Positions 1-6,505 are shown, counted from the stretch's first letter. The stretch is 7,921 nt of DNA from Bacteroidales bacterium (GCA_016285615.1 JAEERB010000109.1:1-7921); one strand, 5' to 3'. The notes: generated by a model not told the origin, from the letters alone. Made by a program: numbers and translations.

Positions 1-22
1 TGAAAACTATCTGCTTTGCCAT
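1..22 (-). CDS. groEL: GroEL (60-kDa chaperonin), first seven codons only
   Basis: Reading the minus strand from position 22 gives ATG and the residues MAKQIVF, after which the window ends. This is the usual start of Bacteroidota GroEL proteins, which begin MAK(E/Q)I followed by a hydrophobic residue. The position directly downstream of groES on the same strand is the standard groESL order. GroEL forms the ATP-driven folding cage in the cytoplasm and works with the GroES lid. Only 7 residues are visible, so the call rests on that short match plus the context. The groES-groEL gap of 136 bases is long for this operon and is filled with heptamer repeats. Confidence 0.8.
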
Positions 23-30
23 AACTTTAA

Positions 31-158
31 TGATTTCTGATTTTTGATTTCTAATTTCTAAGTGATTCTTCGAATTCTGATTTCTCAATTCTGATTTCTA
101 AGTTTTGCTGGCGTGTGCTGCGTAGCCACTCAGAATTCAGAAATTAGAATTTAGAAAT
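31..158. repeat. Heptamer repeat clusters in opposing orientation between groES and groEL
   Basis: On the plus strand 31-58 reads as four 7-base units (TGATTTC, TGATTTT, TGATTTC, TAATTTC). After a degenerate stretch, 78-98 gives three more (TGATTTC, TCAATTC, TGATTTC). At 131-158 four units of the opposite orientation follow (CAGAATT, CAGAAAT, TAGAATT, TAGAAAT). The two blocks are imperfect inverted repeats around a more GC-rich loop (about 101-130), so an mRNA of this spacer could fold into a long AU-rich hairpin. The groES stop codon (159-161) touches the edge of the second block. A related heptamer array lies at 7552-7579. The role is unknown; it could be neutral repeat expansion, a transcript stabiliser, or a partial terminator between groES and groEL. 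Confidence 0.75.
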
Positions 159-428
159 TTAAATGATAGCGTAGATGTCGCTTTCTTTCATGATCATCAG
201 CTTCTCGCCGTCGATCTCGATCTCGGTGCCGCTGTACTTGCCGTAGAGGACTTGGTCGCCCACCTTGACGGTCATCTCATGGTCTTTGGTGCCCTTGCCA
301 ACGGCGAGGACTTCGCCGCGCTGCGGTTTCTCCTTGGCGGTGTCGGGGATGATGATGCCGCTGGCGGTCTTCTGTTCAGCCTCGGCGGGACGCACGAGGA
401 CTCTGTCTGCTAAAGGTTTGATGTTCAT
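159..428 (-). CDS. groES: GroES, 10-kDa co-chaperonin
   Basis: GroES is the heptameric lid of the GroEL folding chamber in the cytoplasm. The 89-residue product is the normal length for Bacteroidota GroES. It starts [14 protein letters not shown], the classic Cpn10 start, and has the mobile loop around residues 16-32 ([18 protein letters not shown]) that contacts GroEL. The [21 protein letters not shown] segment near residues 55-75 and the end KESDIYAII are also typical. groEL starts 136 bases downstream on the same strand. Upstream lies a 199-base region with a sigma-54-like promoter and a nested inverted repeat, which suggests transcription separate from the exported-protein operon. The first 24 codons and the 6 bases before the start are perfectly duplicated at 6428-6505. 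Confidence 0.97.
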   Translation of the reverse strand: MNIKPLADRVLVRPAEAEQKTASGIIIPDTAKEKPQRGEVLAVGKGTKDHEMTVKVGDQVLYGKYSGTEIEIDGEKLMIMKESDIYAII

Positions 429-434
429 AGTACT
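357..434 (-). repeat. 78-bp direct repeat, copy A (5' end of intact groES)
   Basis: Positions 357-434 are identical, base for base, to 6428-6505, in the same orientation. The copy covers groES codons 1-24 plus 6 bases upstream of the ATG. Identity stops abruptly at both ends: the base before is T here and A in the other copy, and the base after is T here and A there. The copies are 6,071 bases apart. This is the functional, in-place copy. Confidence 0.97.
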
Positions 435-498
435 TTATTTTTTATTTGTTTTACTTCGTTCGGTGTGCCGTGCTTCAGCGCGGCTGCAACCATTATTA

Positions 499-515
499 TC
501 AACAACCGTGCCAAA
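499..515 (-). promoter_or_regulatory. Candidate sigma-54 (-24/-12) promoter for groES
   Basis: The minus strand from 515 reads TTTGGCAC, five bases (GGTTG), then TTGA. The sigma-54 consensus is TGGCAC, five bases, TTGC, so the -24 box and the spacing are perfect. The -12 box matches three of four bases; the missing C is a conserved one, which lowers confidence. Transcription would start near 488, about 60 bases before the groES ATG. The inverted repeat centred at 585 lies about 100 bases upstream of that start, the usual place for a sigma-54 activator site. No canonical Bacteroidota housekeeping promoter was obvious here, but such promoters are weakly conserved. The -24 box overlaps a small palindrome, TGCCA-AA-TGGCA, at 509-520. 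Confidence 0.42.
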
Positions 516-563
516 TGGCATGGATGCGACCGAAAGGGAGCAACTTGCCACTTTTAACTGCCA

Positions 564-606
564 GCGACTGCCACCCGCTGACAAATTGTCAGCCGATGGC
601 AGTCGC
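564..606. promoter_or_regulatory. Nested inverted repeat upstream of groES: possible activator site or hairpin
   Basis: The outer arms, 564-573 (GCGACTGCCA) and 597-606 (TGGCAGTCGC), are perfect 10-base inverted repeats. Inside them 578-583 (CTGACA) and 587-592 (TGTCAG) form a second perfect pair around AAT. The ACTGCCA motif is also repeated at 557-563, ten bases from 567-573, so binding sites may be phased on one face of the helix. The repeat lies 21 bases past the stop of the lipoprotein gene (628) and 136 bases before groES. Two readings are possible: a regulator-binding site for the sigma-54-like promoter, or the hairpin of a terminator for the upstream operon. No clear T-run follows on either strand, so the terminator reading is weaker. 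The CIRCE operator typical of many groES genes is not present. Confidence 0.7.
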
Positions 607-627
607 CGGCTTCAGTCGTACTGTCGG

Positions 628-1794
628 TCAATCCAAGTACTCGTATGTCCAGGTGATATTGTACGCTCCAAACCAGTTGGTCTCGGCGGTGACTGGGTAC
701 CCTCTGTCGTCGTATGTATAGTTTATTCTCAAGTCTGTCCCTGAGCTTTTGCTGTTGACAGCTCTATAGTGTGTTATGTTGTGCTGGCTCCAGTGTATTT
801 CCTGGCCGGACATATAGGTGGAACCTGGCATCAGCGTTTTTGTGCCGAACGTAATCCCGTAGGGGTGTGGCGAATTATCGTATTCGTAAATTCCCAATTG
901 GCCGCCCTGATTATAGGTACGTACCATATCTCCGTTCGCCCATTCGCAGCGTTCGCCGACAGGTATTGCCGTGTTGTATTCTGGGGTTATCACCCACGCC
1001 ACGATGTTGCCGATGCTGTCATACTGGAATGCGTATGTCTGATTGTTGGTGCTTTGCCATTCTTGCACAAGACGTCCGTCGAAATACGAATAACGGTGCT
1101 GTCTTAGCAGTGTGCCTGTGCTGTCGTAAAAACTTATTGCGACGCAGAGGCCATTGTCATAGCTCAGCTCAGCCGAGCTGCGTGTCTTTCGAGTGCTGTA
1201 ATAGTCACCCTCTTCTATGTCAACTCTCGTCAGCAGGTCCCCGTTCCATGTGTAGTCATATATTGCGCAGAATGATCCACTTCTCTCCTTAAAGTATGTA
1301 ATACGGCTCAAGCGACGCCCTGCCGTTGCCTGCTCGTGTTGGGCGACGCAATATGCTGTTCCGTGCCATGTGTTGTTGTCTCTGTCATAGGTCACCGTCA
1401 CCGTCATGCCAGCATCTTCCATCTGTGCCATCCAGCGCAGCATCTCCTCGCGGTCTCTGGTGCTGAAGGTGGTTGGCGCTTTCGCGCTTTTGGATGCCTT
1501 GTTCTCACTGCGGAATGTCACAGCCGACCCTTCCTGTGCATAGTCACAGAAACGTTCAAGCAGAGCCTCCATCTCTTCGTCGGTGTCCATGTTTACGGTG
1601 TTGACATTATAGCCCACGATGTAGCTGACGGTGTATTTGTACTCATGTGCCGGAGTCTCTGGCGTGCTCCCGCTCACACCCGAACCCACATCTTTTGACC
1701 CCATCTCTTTATTGCAGGCAAAAAGTGTTATCACTGCAATTAATAATAACAAGTTTATTGTTTTTTTCATATTTGTTATTGTTTTACGTTTCAT
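628..1794 (-). CDS. Lipoprotein: shared 'FCDYA' domain plus YD-repeat-like C-terminus
   Basis: The 388-residue product begins with a lipoprotein signal: a hydrophobic stretch at residues 14-24 followed by the lipobox LFAC, with Cys27 as the predicted lipidated residue. The ATG at 1770 (residue 9, MKKTINLLLL) is an alternative start with a more typical signal length. Residues about 55-148 form a domain, recognisable by LLERFCDYA and REEMLRWMAQMED, that is clearly paralogous to residues about 36-128 of the lipoprotein at 6524-7537. The rest (about 160-388) is rich in short Y/W/D/G strands such as YSYFDGRLVQEW, FQYDSIGNIVAW and YTYDDRGYPV, which resemble YD/RHS-type beta-strand repeats or DUF4595-like proteins. 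The function is unknown; a surface or periplasmic location in the outer membrane is likely. The start lies 3 bases after the protease stop, so it is probably co-transcribed as the last gene of the operon. Confidence 0.85.
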   Translation of the reverse strand: MKRKTITNMKKTINLLLLIAVITLFACNKEMGSKDVGSGVSGSTPETPAHEYKYTVSYIVGYNVNTVNMDTDEEMEALLERFCDYAQEGSAVTFRSENKASKSAKAPTTFSTRDREEMLRWMAQMEDAGMTVTVTYDRDNNTWHGTAYCVAQHEQATAGRRLSRITYFKERSGSFCAIYDYTWNGDLLTRVDIEEGDYYSTRKTRSSAELSYDNGLCVAISFYDSTGTLLRQHRYSYFDGRLVQEWQSTNNQTYAFQYDSIGNIVAWVITPEYNTAIPVGERCEWANGDMVRTYNQGGQLGIYEYDNSPHPYGITFGTKTLMPGSTYMSGQEIHWSQHNITHYRAVNSKSSGTDLRINYTYDDRGYPVTAETNWFGAYNITWTYEYLD

Positions 1795-1797
1795 GTA

Positions 1798-4305
1798 TTA
1801 TCGTACTTCCAGATGACCACCGAGATTTACTTTGAATCCATGTTCCAGCTTGACACTACTGTCGCCGTCCATCACTACACGTGCACCATTCATTACAGCA
1901 ACGCCCTGTGGCCGTGACATACTATTGGGATCCGCTATTGCGCCAACACGTATTGTCTCTCCGCATTCATAAGCATCACCAGTATAGTTCACGCCGGTTA
2001 TTATCCTGTCATCGTCGCAATGGTAAATACCGCCGTTGCTTGTTGCAGTCAACGGGAAGAGTGTCAATGGTGTGGTGGTGCATCTGCACTCTGGGGCCGA
2101 CCCTCCGCTGTATACTCCGCTAATTGGCAATGGGCTTATATTGATAGCACTTACCTCATCCACAAGGTCTATTATGGCATCATCTTCTATGCATAAATAA
2201 CCATTGTCCTCTATATCCACATGGCCAGAACCAGATACACGCAGAGTCGCTCCCGACTTTACAATCAATGTCCCCGTAGCCCCAATTCTCAGCGTCGCAT
2301 GGTCCCTTACTTCGTATACAGATCCCGATTCAAGCACAAGCGACGACTTGTTGATGACCTCTACCGTAGACGATGTGTCTTGCCTGAAGTACGAGCCGTT
2401 GCGGCATGAGAATGTCGTGGGTGTAATGAAGTCTTCCACTACGGATGGTGTATGATTCGGATTGTCTGGATTTAAATGTCTGTTTGGCGTGCCGCTCATG
2501 TCTATGGTCAGCGTTATGTTAGGCTGCACGTCGACATCGGGACGGCTGTCGCCCGTGATGTCGCCGAGCACAATGGATGCCGCGGCCCATCGCACATCGC
2601 GGTCCACCGCCACGTCGTCGAGCCTAATCTTTACTGTCATGCTTCCGTCTGGGTTCTCGCTCAACACCTCGAACGATATGCCATTAAGGTAATAGTCGCC
2701 CATAGTGTATGTGGTCTCATCATATTCCGGCATATTCTTTATAGTTGGGTTTGTGGCCATACCAACTTTGTCACCCTCATGGAATTGCATGCCTGAACCT
2801 GTCATCCATCGTGCTGTAGGTGTTTCGTTATTTACTTCTACTGCCCAAGCGCGCTCGTTTGCATTACTGCCTGGGTTATTCATGTTGTTTCCATTGTGTT
2901 TTATGAATCCATTGCAATTGAAATCCTCTCTAATATAATCATTTACGCTTTGTCCACCAACAGGATTTTTTCGTATAGTATATAGCGGATATGATATATT
3001 ATTGCATATTGTGGCGTATTGAGTTTCTATTGGTACATACGAGAAATCGTAGTCACCATTTTTAGTTAGCCAGTGAATAGCGTTTCCATTACTAAACAAG
3101 TTAAAGTTTGTTTCTTCTTTTGCATGTGAATATCCCTCCACATATGCAACCAAACCTCTTTTGTATTCTTCTATAGGGTATTCACAAAAAAAACTGCCAT
3201 GTAAAAAACCATCAAATACAGAAATACCTTGATGGTTTTCTAACCATAGGTATTGGTGTTTGCCATTTGCTGCTGGTATCTTTATCCTTGTTGCATCGCC
3301 TGTTGTGATGAAGTCTCGCAAGGTGAACACGCCGTTTGTCGCGACAAGGTCACTAGGGTCGTCAATATCTGCAGGTATATTACTTGCCTTTATCTGAGGC
3401 GTCCAATCTAAAATAAAACGTTCCCATCCCAATGCACATGTATAGTTAAAACCGATGTTCATCATGCCCCATCCAGAAGCTGGCATGTAAAAGTACTTTC
3501 CGCATACGCCGTTTCCCCCATTATAATGCGGACCACTATATAATTCATGTCCTAACTCATGAGAAAAAACACCTATTGGTACAGATGCTCCTGTCATTAA
3601 TGTAAAACCATCTTTTACATGATAACCATTACCGACAGTAACATCTATTCCAGATAGCGATGAGAATGCATTTGCTCCGTTGTTTGAAAGGTTAGAAGGT
3701 AGTTGACTATTCCAATCCCAGTCAAATCTATAACAAATCATTACATAATCTATGTTATAATCAGGTATTGTTTGAGAATCATCAGATTGATAATAACTAC
3801 GACGTGTTCTTTTATCATATTTACTCCATTCTACATCATTTTTTATTTTGTTTATGGTTTTAGTATTTAGTTGGGTCCAGTTGTCTCCAGATTCAATGTC
3901 AATTTCCACAGCATTAGGGTAGTAGTCGGCGATCAACCTGAAACTCCCATTTGACATCTGGTAATATAGATTTGATACAGAAAACCTGTTTGTGTCAAAA
4001 AAAATATTGTTGGAGAAATGATTAAAACTTGTATCGAACGACGGGTGGGTCTCGTCTATGGCCCAATTTGGAAAATTTTGGTTAATGGGCCAATTTGCCA
4101 CAAGGAAGGTGTCATATGGTGGTTTAAACTTAACGAAAACGACAAGTATTCGCATATCACCCTTAGGAGTAAATATTCCGCCATACGCAATATTTCCATA
4201 GTGACGATTTATTCCATTGGATTCTTCATTGCCACAAATCATTATATTTTGTGTATAAGCAAAATTACACAACAATATAAAGAAAATGATAAGATACTTT
4301 TTCAT
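1798..4305 (-). CDS. Secreted M6-like zinc metallopeptidase with C-terminal beta-rich domains
   Basis: This 835-residue protein has a signal peptide at residues 1-19 (hydrophobic core YLIIFFILLCNFA, cut near YTQ). Residues 42-60 (GGIFTPKGDMRILVVFVKF) are typical of the M6-like proteases of Bacteroidota. The zinc site is HELGH at 249-253, with Glu250 the expected catalytic base. The likely third ligand is His260, in ELYSGPHYNGG, at +11 from the first His rather than the +10 of the HExxHxxGxxH/D pattern. SGWGMM (277-282) and ALGWERFILDW (291-301) fit the family. Residues about 640-715 form strand repeats of beta-helix character (GATGTLIVKSGATLRVSGSG). The end (about 801-835, VKLEHGFKVNLGGHLEVR) resembles the repeating C-terminal stack domain of other exported Bacteroidota proteins, not a type A T9SS sorting domain. 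Substrate unknown; it acts outside the cell or at its surface. The catalytic part is more AT-rich than the C-terminal part. Confidence 0.87.
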   Translation of the reverse strand: MKKYLIIFFILLCNFAYTQNIMICGNEESNGINRHYGNIAYGGIFTPKGDMRILVVFVKFKPPYDTFLVANWPINQNFPNWAIDETHPSFDTSFNHFSNNIFFDTNRFSVSNLYYQMSNGSFRLIADYYPNAVEIDIESGDNWTQLNTKTINKIKNDVEWSKYDKRTRRSYYQSDDSQTIPDYNIDYVMICYRFDWDWNSQLPSNLSNNGANAFSSLSGIDVTVGNGYHVKDGFTLMTGASVPIGVFSHELGHELYSGPHYNGGNGVCGKYFYMPASGWGMMNIGFNYTCALGWERFILDWTPQIKASNIPADIDDPSDLVATNGVFTLRDFITTGDATRIKIPAANGKHQYLWLENHQGISVFDGFLHGSFFCEYPIEEYKRGLVAYVEGYSHAKEETNFNLFSNGNAIHWLTKNGDYDFSYVPIETQYATICNNISYPLYTIRKNPVGGQSVNDYIREDFNCNGFIKHNGNNMNNPGSNANERAWAVEVNNETPTARWMTGSGMQFHEGDKVGMATNPTIKNMPEYDETTYTMGDYYLNGISFEVLSENPDGSMTVKIRLDDVAVDRDVRWAAASIVLGDITGDSRPDVDVQPNITLTIDMSGTPNRHLNPDNPNHTPSVVEDFITPTTFSCRNGSYFRQDTSSTVEVINKSSLVLESGSVYEVRDHATLRIGATGTLIVKSGATLRVSGSGHVDIEDNGYLCIEDDAIIDLVDEVSAINISPLPISGVYSGGSAPECRCTTTPLTLFPLTATSNGGIYHCDDDRIITGVNYTGDAYECGETIRVGAIADPNSMSRPQGVAVMNGARVVMDGDSSVKLEHGFKVNLGGHLEVR

Positions 4306-4307
4306 GG

Positions 4308-5204
4308 CTATATTTTAACAAGTTGTTTGTAAATAATCCCATTGTCAGAAATAATTCTAACTATTACGATACCTCGTGGAATTGATTGTATATCAATATA
4401 TTTTTTAACATTGTCACATGATAGAAGTGTGTTTCCTTGTAAATTAAAAATTGTGATATTGTGGATGTCGTTTGCTTCAATATTGATATAATTATACGCA
4501 GGATTGGGATATATTTTAATATTATTCTTTGCAGTTCCCTCTACTCCCAACCGGTATGCACTCCAGCAGTTTCCCGTATCAATGTCCGATAGGTTATTGT
4601 TTCTGTATGTCAACGTGTCATCATGGAAGATACATATCACCGTACTGTACAACCCTAAGTTCACACGTCCAAAGAACGTGCTTGCGCCGACACTTTCAAT
4701 AAAGAAGAATTGATAATATCCATCATTGAATGCAATAACTTTTCTTCCTAACGAATCCATAAACACATCATGTACCACATATATTCCGAAGCCCCTATTG
4801 TCACGATAATAAAAAGTGTCACCAATATTAAGCGACAGGTTGACTATTAGATCATCTCCATTCTCAGTAAGCCCATTACGAACCCACAACTTACCCTCGA
4901 TTGTATCTTCGCGAACAAAACCGCTAAGAGAGCTATCAATACCTGACTCAAAATATGTTTGTGGAGCAGTGGCCATAACACGATGAACCTCCATTTTTTT
5001 ATAGTTCATACCAGAAATAATAGTGTCTCCACGTATCAAGTATCTATAATTCTGACCATATACATCATAATTCATATCTTCAACATGCCATTCCGTGCTT
5101 TCGCTGCCAAAGAACGAGCTGTAGCCTCTGGTAGCGGTGTCCTGCGCTGTGAGGCATCCCGCCGACAGCAACAGTGCGCCTACTATCATGATAATCTTCT
5201 TCAT
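4308..5204 (-). CDS. T9SS-sorted exported protein (copy 2 of a tandem pair)
   Basis: The 298-residue product starts with a signal peptide (MKKIIMIVGALLLSAGCLTAQ, likely cut near residue 20). It ends with a type A T9SS sorting domain at about 229-298: IKIYPNPAYNYINI, ITIFNLQGN, IQSIPRGIVIVRI and a terminal KQLVKI. T9SS domains direct cargo across the outer membrane, where they are usually removed and the cargo attached to the surface or released. The mature body (about 28-225) is paralogous to the neighbour at 5214-6083, sharing FFGSEST, GDTII-G, REDTI-GKLWV, NLSLNIGD and SLGRK. I do not recognise a catalytic motif. An AGGAG ribosome-binding site at 5211-5215 overlaps the stop of the upstream gene, and only 2 bases separate this stop from the protease ATG. 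SAGC near residue 16 resembles a lipobox but lacks the usual Leu at -3. Confidence 0.88.
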   Translation of the reverse strand: MKKIIMIVGALLLSAGCLTAQDTATRGYSSFFGSESTEWHVEDMNYDVYGQNYRYLIRGDTIISGMNYKKMEVHRVMATAPQTYFESGIDSSLSGFVREDTIEGKLWVRNGLTENGDDLIVNLSLNIGDTFYYRDNRGFGIYVVHDVFMDSLGRKVIAFNDGYYQFFFIESVGASTFFGRVNLGLYSTVICIFHDDTLTYRNNNLSDIDTGNCWSAYRLGVEGTAKNNIKIYPNPAYNYINIEANDIHNITIFNLQGNTLLSCDNVKKYIDIQSIPRGIVIVRIISDNGIIYKQLVKI

Positions 5205-5210
5205 ACTTTT

Positions 5211-5215
5211 CTCCT
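5211..5215 (-). promoter_or_regulatory. AGGAG ribosome-binding site overlapping an upstream stop
   Basis: On the minus strand AGGAG ends six bases before the ATG at 5204 and overlaps the TAG stop (5214-5216) of the upstream paralog. This fixes the start of the 298-residue gene and implies translational coupling. It stands out because most genes in this window have no clear Shine-Dalgarno sequence, as is normal for Bacteroidota. Confidence 0.7.
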
Positions 5216-6083
5216 ATTTCTTTATTATCTTTTTGTACATATTTTTGTCGTTGGCTTTAATAATAGCAATATACATCCCATCTGGTATACTGCCCATATC
5301 GATTTCCCTTTCTATAGTCTCAATAATCAATCGACCTTTCATGTCATATATCTGCAAAAGCTGCAATCTGGGTATATCCACTACTAATTTCTTATGGAAA
5401 GGATTTGGGTAGATGGCATGATCATCAGCGTTTATATCTTCTATATCTAAACGAGGTCTGACTCTGCAAGAATCGCGTATTATACTCCCGTTATCACCAT
5501 CAATTGATGTGATAGTTGTTGCGTATACATGGGAATTATCCTGGAATACGCATATTAGATAAGACATTATCTGGCCTGCAGAAAAAAAATCATTCCACAT
5601 TAGCTCTGCCCCGATCCCTTCTTTCATGTAAAAACTCGTTGAGCCAGGTTTTACTAAATGTATTGTTTTTCTGCCGTCTGAATCATAATATACAGAATCC
5701 ACGATATACCATCCTCTGAAACCTATGTCAAAACTGTCACCAACAGATAGAGACATGTTTACCACCAATTCTTCACTATCCTGATATCTCCATTTTACCC
5801 ACAACTTTCCAAATATAGTATCTTCACGAGCTAACCCAGTATTGCTACTTTGATGCACTTTTTTATATGCGGTTCCGTTGATGACGGTATCACCCGAAAA
5901 CGTGAATGTTCTATCAATAGGTCCAATATCATACATTTCAACGGCACAATTCCACACCGTGCTCTCGCTGCCGAAGAAGGAGCGGTATCCCCGTGTCGTT
6001 GTGTCCTGCGTCGGGCTGTCCTGTGCCGTGAGGCAGCCCGCTGTCAACAACAGTGCGCCTATTATCATGATAATCTTTTTCAT
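5214..6083 (-). CDS. T9SS-sorted exported protein (copy 1 of a tandem pair)
   Basis: The 289-residue product has nearly the same signal peptide as its neighbour (MKKIIMIIGALLLTAGCLTAQ). It then has an inserted SPTQDTT stretch before RGY-SFFGSEST. The C-terminal T9SS type A sorting domain covers about residues 222-289, with AIYPNPFHKKLVVDI, LLQIYDMKGRLI, MGSIPDGMYIAII and a terminal KKIIKK. The shared body motifs (GDTVINGTAYKK, REDTIFGKLWV, VNMSLSVGDSF, DSDGRK) show that it arose with the gene at 4308-5204 by tandem duplication and has diverged strongly since. There is no recognisable enzyme motif, so the role is unknown. A purine-rich AAGGAAAGGG lies just before the start. The gap to the upstream remnant is 15 bases and the gap to the downstream copy is 9. 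Confidence 0.88.
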   Translation of the reverse strand: MKKIIMIIGALLLTAGCLTAQDSPTQDTTTRGYRSFFGSESTVWNCAVEMYDIGPIDRTFTFSGDTVINGTAYKKVHQSSNTGLAREDTIFGKLWVKWRYQDSEELVVNMSLSVGDSFDIGFRGWYIVDSVYYDSDGRKTIHLVKPGSTSFYMKEGIGAELMWNDFFSAGQIMSYLICVFQDNSHVYATTITSIDGDNGSIIRDSCRVRPRLDIEDINADDHAIYPNPFHKKLVVDIPRLQLLQIYDMKGRLIIETIEREIDMGSIPDGMYIAIIKANDKNMYKKIIKK

Positions 6084-6098
6084 AGCTTTACCCTTTCC

Positions 6099-6427
6099 TT
6101 ATTTTGTAAGTTTCATCTGCTTTGTGTCAATAATCTGCCCGTCCACCACGAGCGAATAGAAATACATACCTGCTGCCAGTGTGCCGCCGCTCACTATCAC
6201 AGTTCCATGGCCGTACTGCTTTGTCATCCTGTCCATCTGGTATTCGCGCAGGGCGGCGAACTGTTCTGCGTTCTCCACGCGGTAGAAGGCCACGGTCTTC
6301 TCGTCGTGCACGGCCATGGCGCGCCAGAGGGGCACCTCGTCGCGCTTCACGCGGCGGGCCGGCTCGTCGATGTCGCCCAGCCAGCTGGTGACGCCCTCCG
6401 TGGCGCGGATGTCCATCTCCTCTTTCA
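6099..6427 (-). pseudogene. 5'-truncated paralog of the 7557-7921 gene, with T9SS-like C-terminus
   Basis: The readable part runs RLKEEMDIRATEGVTSW... to TKQMKLTK. Its first 69 residues match the product of 7557-7921 at about 42 positions (LKEE-DIR, EGVTSW-GDID-PA, WRAMAVH, AFYR). The match starts exactly where the groES copy ends, at 6427/6428, so everything encoded upstream in the paralog is missing. The tail (VIVSGGTLAAGMYFYSLVVDGQ...) is the end of a T9SS-type sorting domain, but without the N-terminal signal peptide the protein could not be exported. The original frame is open up to a stop at 6447-6449. An ATG at 6414-6416 could give a 105-residue protein; it lies 8 bases after the TGA that ends the groES fragment, with AAGAGGAG between, so coupled re-initiation is possible. 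I treat it as a pseudogene; the family is not recognised. Confidence 0.75.
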
Positions 6428-6505
6428 GCCGCTGGCGGTCTTCTGTTCAGCCTCGGCGGGACGCACGAGGACTCTGTCTGCTAAAGGTTTGATGTTCATA
6501 GTACT
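6428..6505 (-). repeat. 78-bp direct repeat, copy B: displaced groES 5' fragment
   Basis: This is a perfect copy of 357-434 and carries groES codons 1-24 from the ATG at 6497-6499. The reading frame then meets TGA at 6425-6427, inside the neighbouring truncated gene, so only a 24-residue peptide ([14 protein letters not shown]...TASG) could be made. Only 6 bases upstream of the ATG are included, so neither the groES promoter nor the nested inverted repeat was copied. Identity with no substitution implies a recent event or ongoing gene conversion. No transposase, integrase or terminal inverted repeat accompanies it. Confidence 0.95.

Noticed and set aside
31..158. CRISPR array
   Set aside because: The units are 7 bases, adjacent and degenerate, with no unique spacers of 25-40 bases.
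546..573. Additional sigma-54 promoters at other TGGCA motifs on the minus strand
   Set aside because: At 550, 563 and 573 the TGGCA boxes are not followed by TTGC-like boxes at the required spacing; only the box at 515-508 fits.
265..744. Plus-strand open frame of 159 codons over groES and its upstream region
   Set aside because: It overlaps groES antisense and the regulatory region; the translation is low in recognisable motifs.
4308..5204. Lipoprotein signal (SAGC) in the tandem T9SS cargo proteins
   Set aside because: The -3 residue is Ser or Thr rather than Leu, a T9SS sorting domain is present, and a signal peptidase I site at CLTA-QD is a better fit.
357..6505. Classical transposon target-site duplication
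   Set aside because: 78 bp is far longer than usual target duplications, and no transposase or terminal inverted repeats are visible inside the block.
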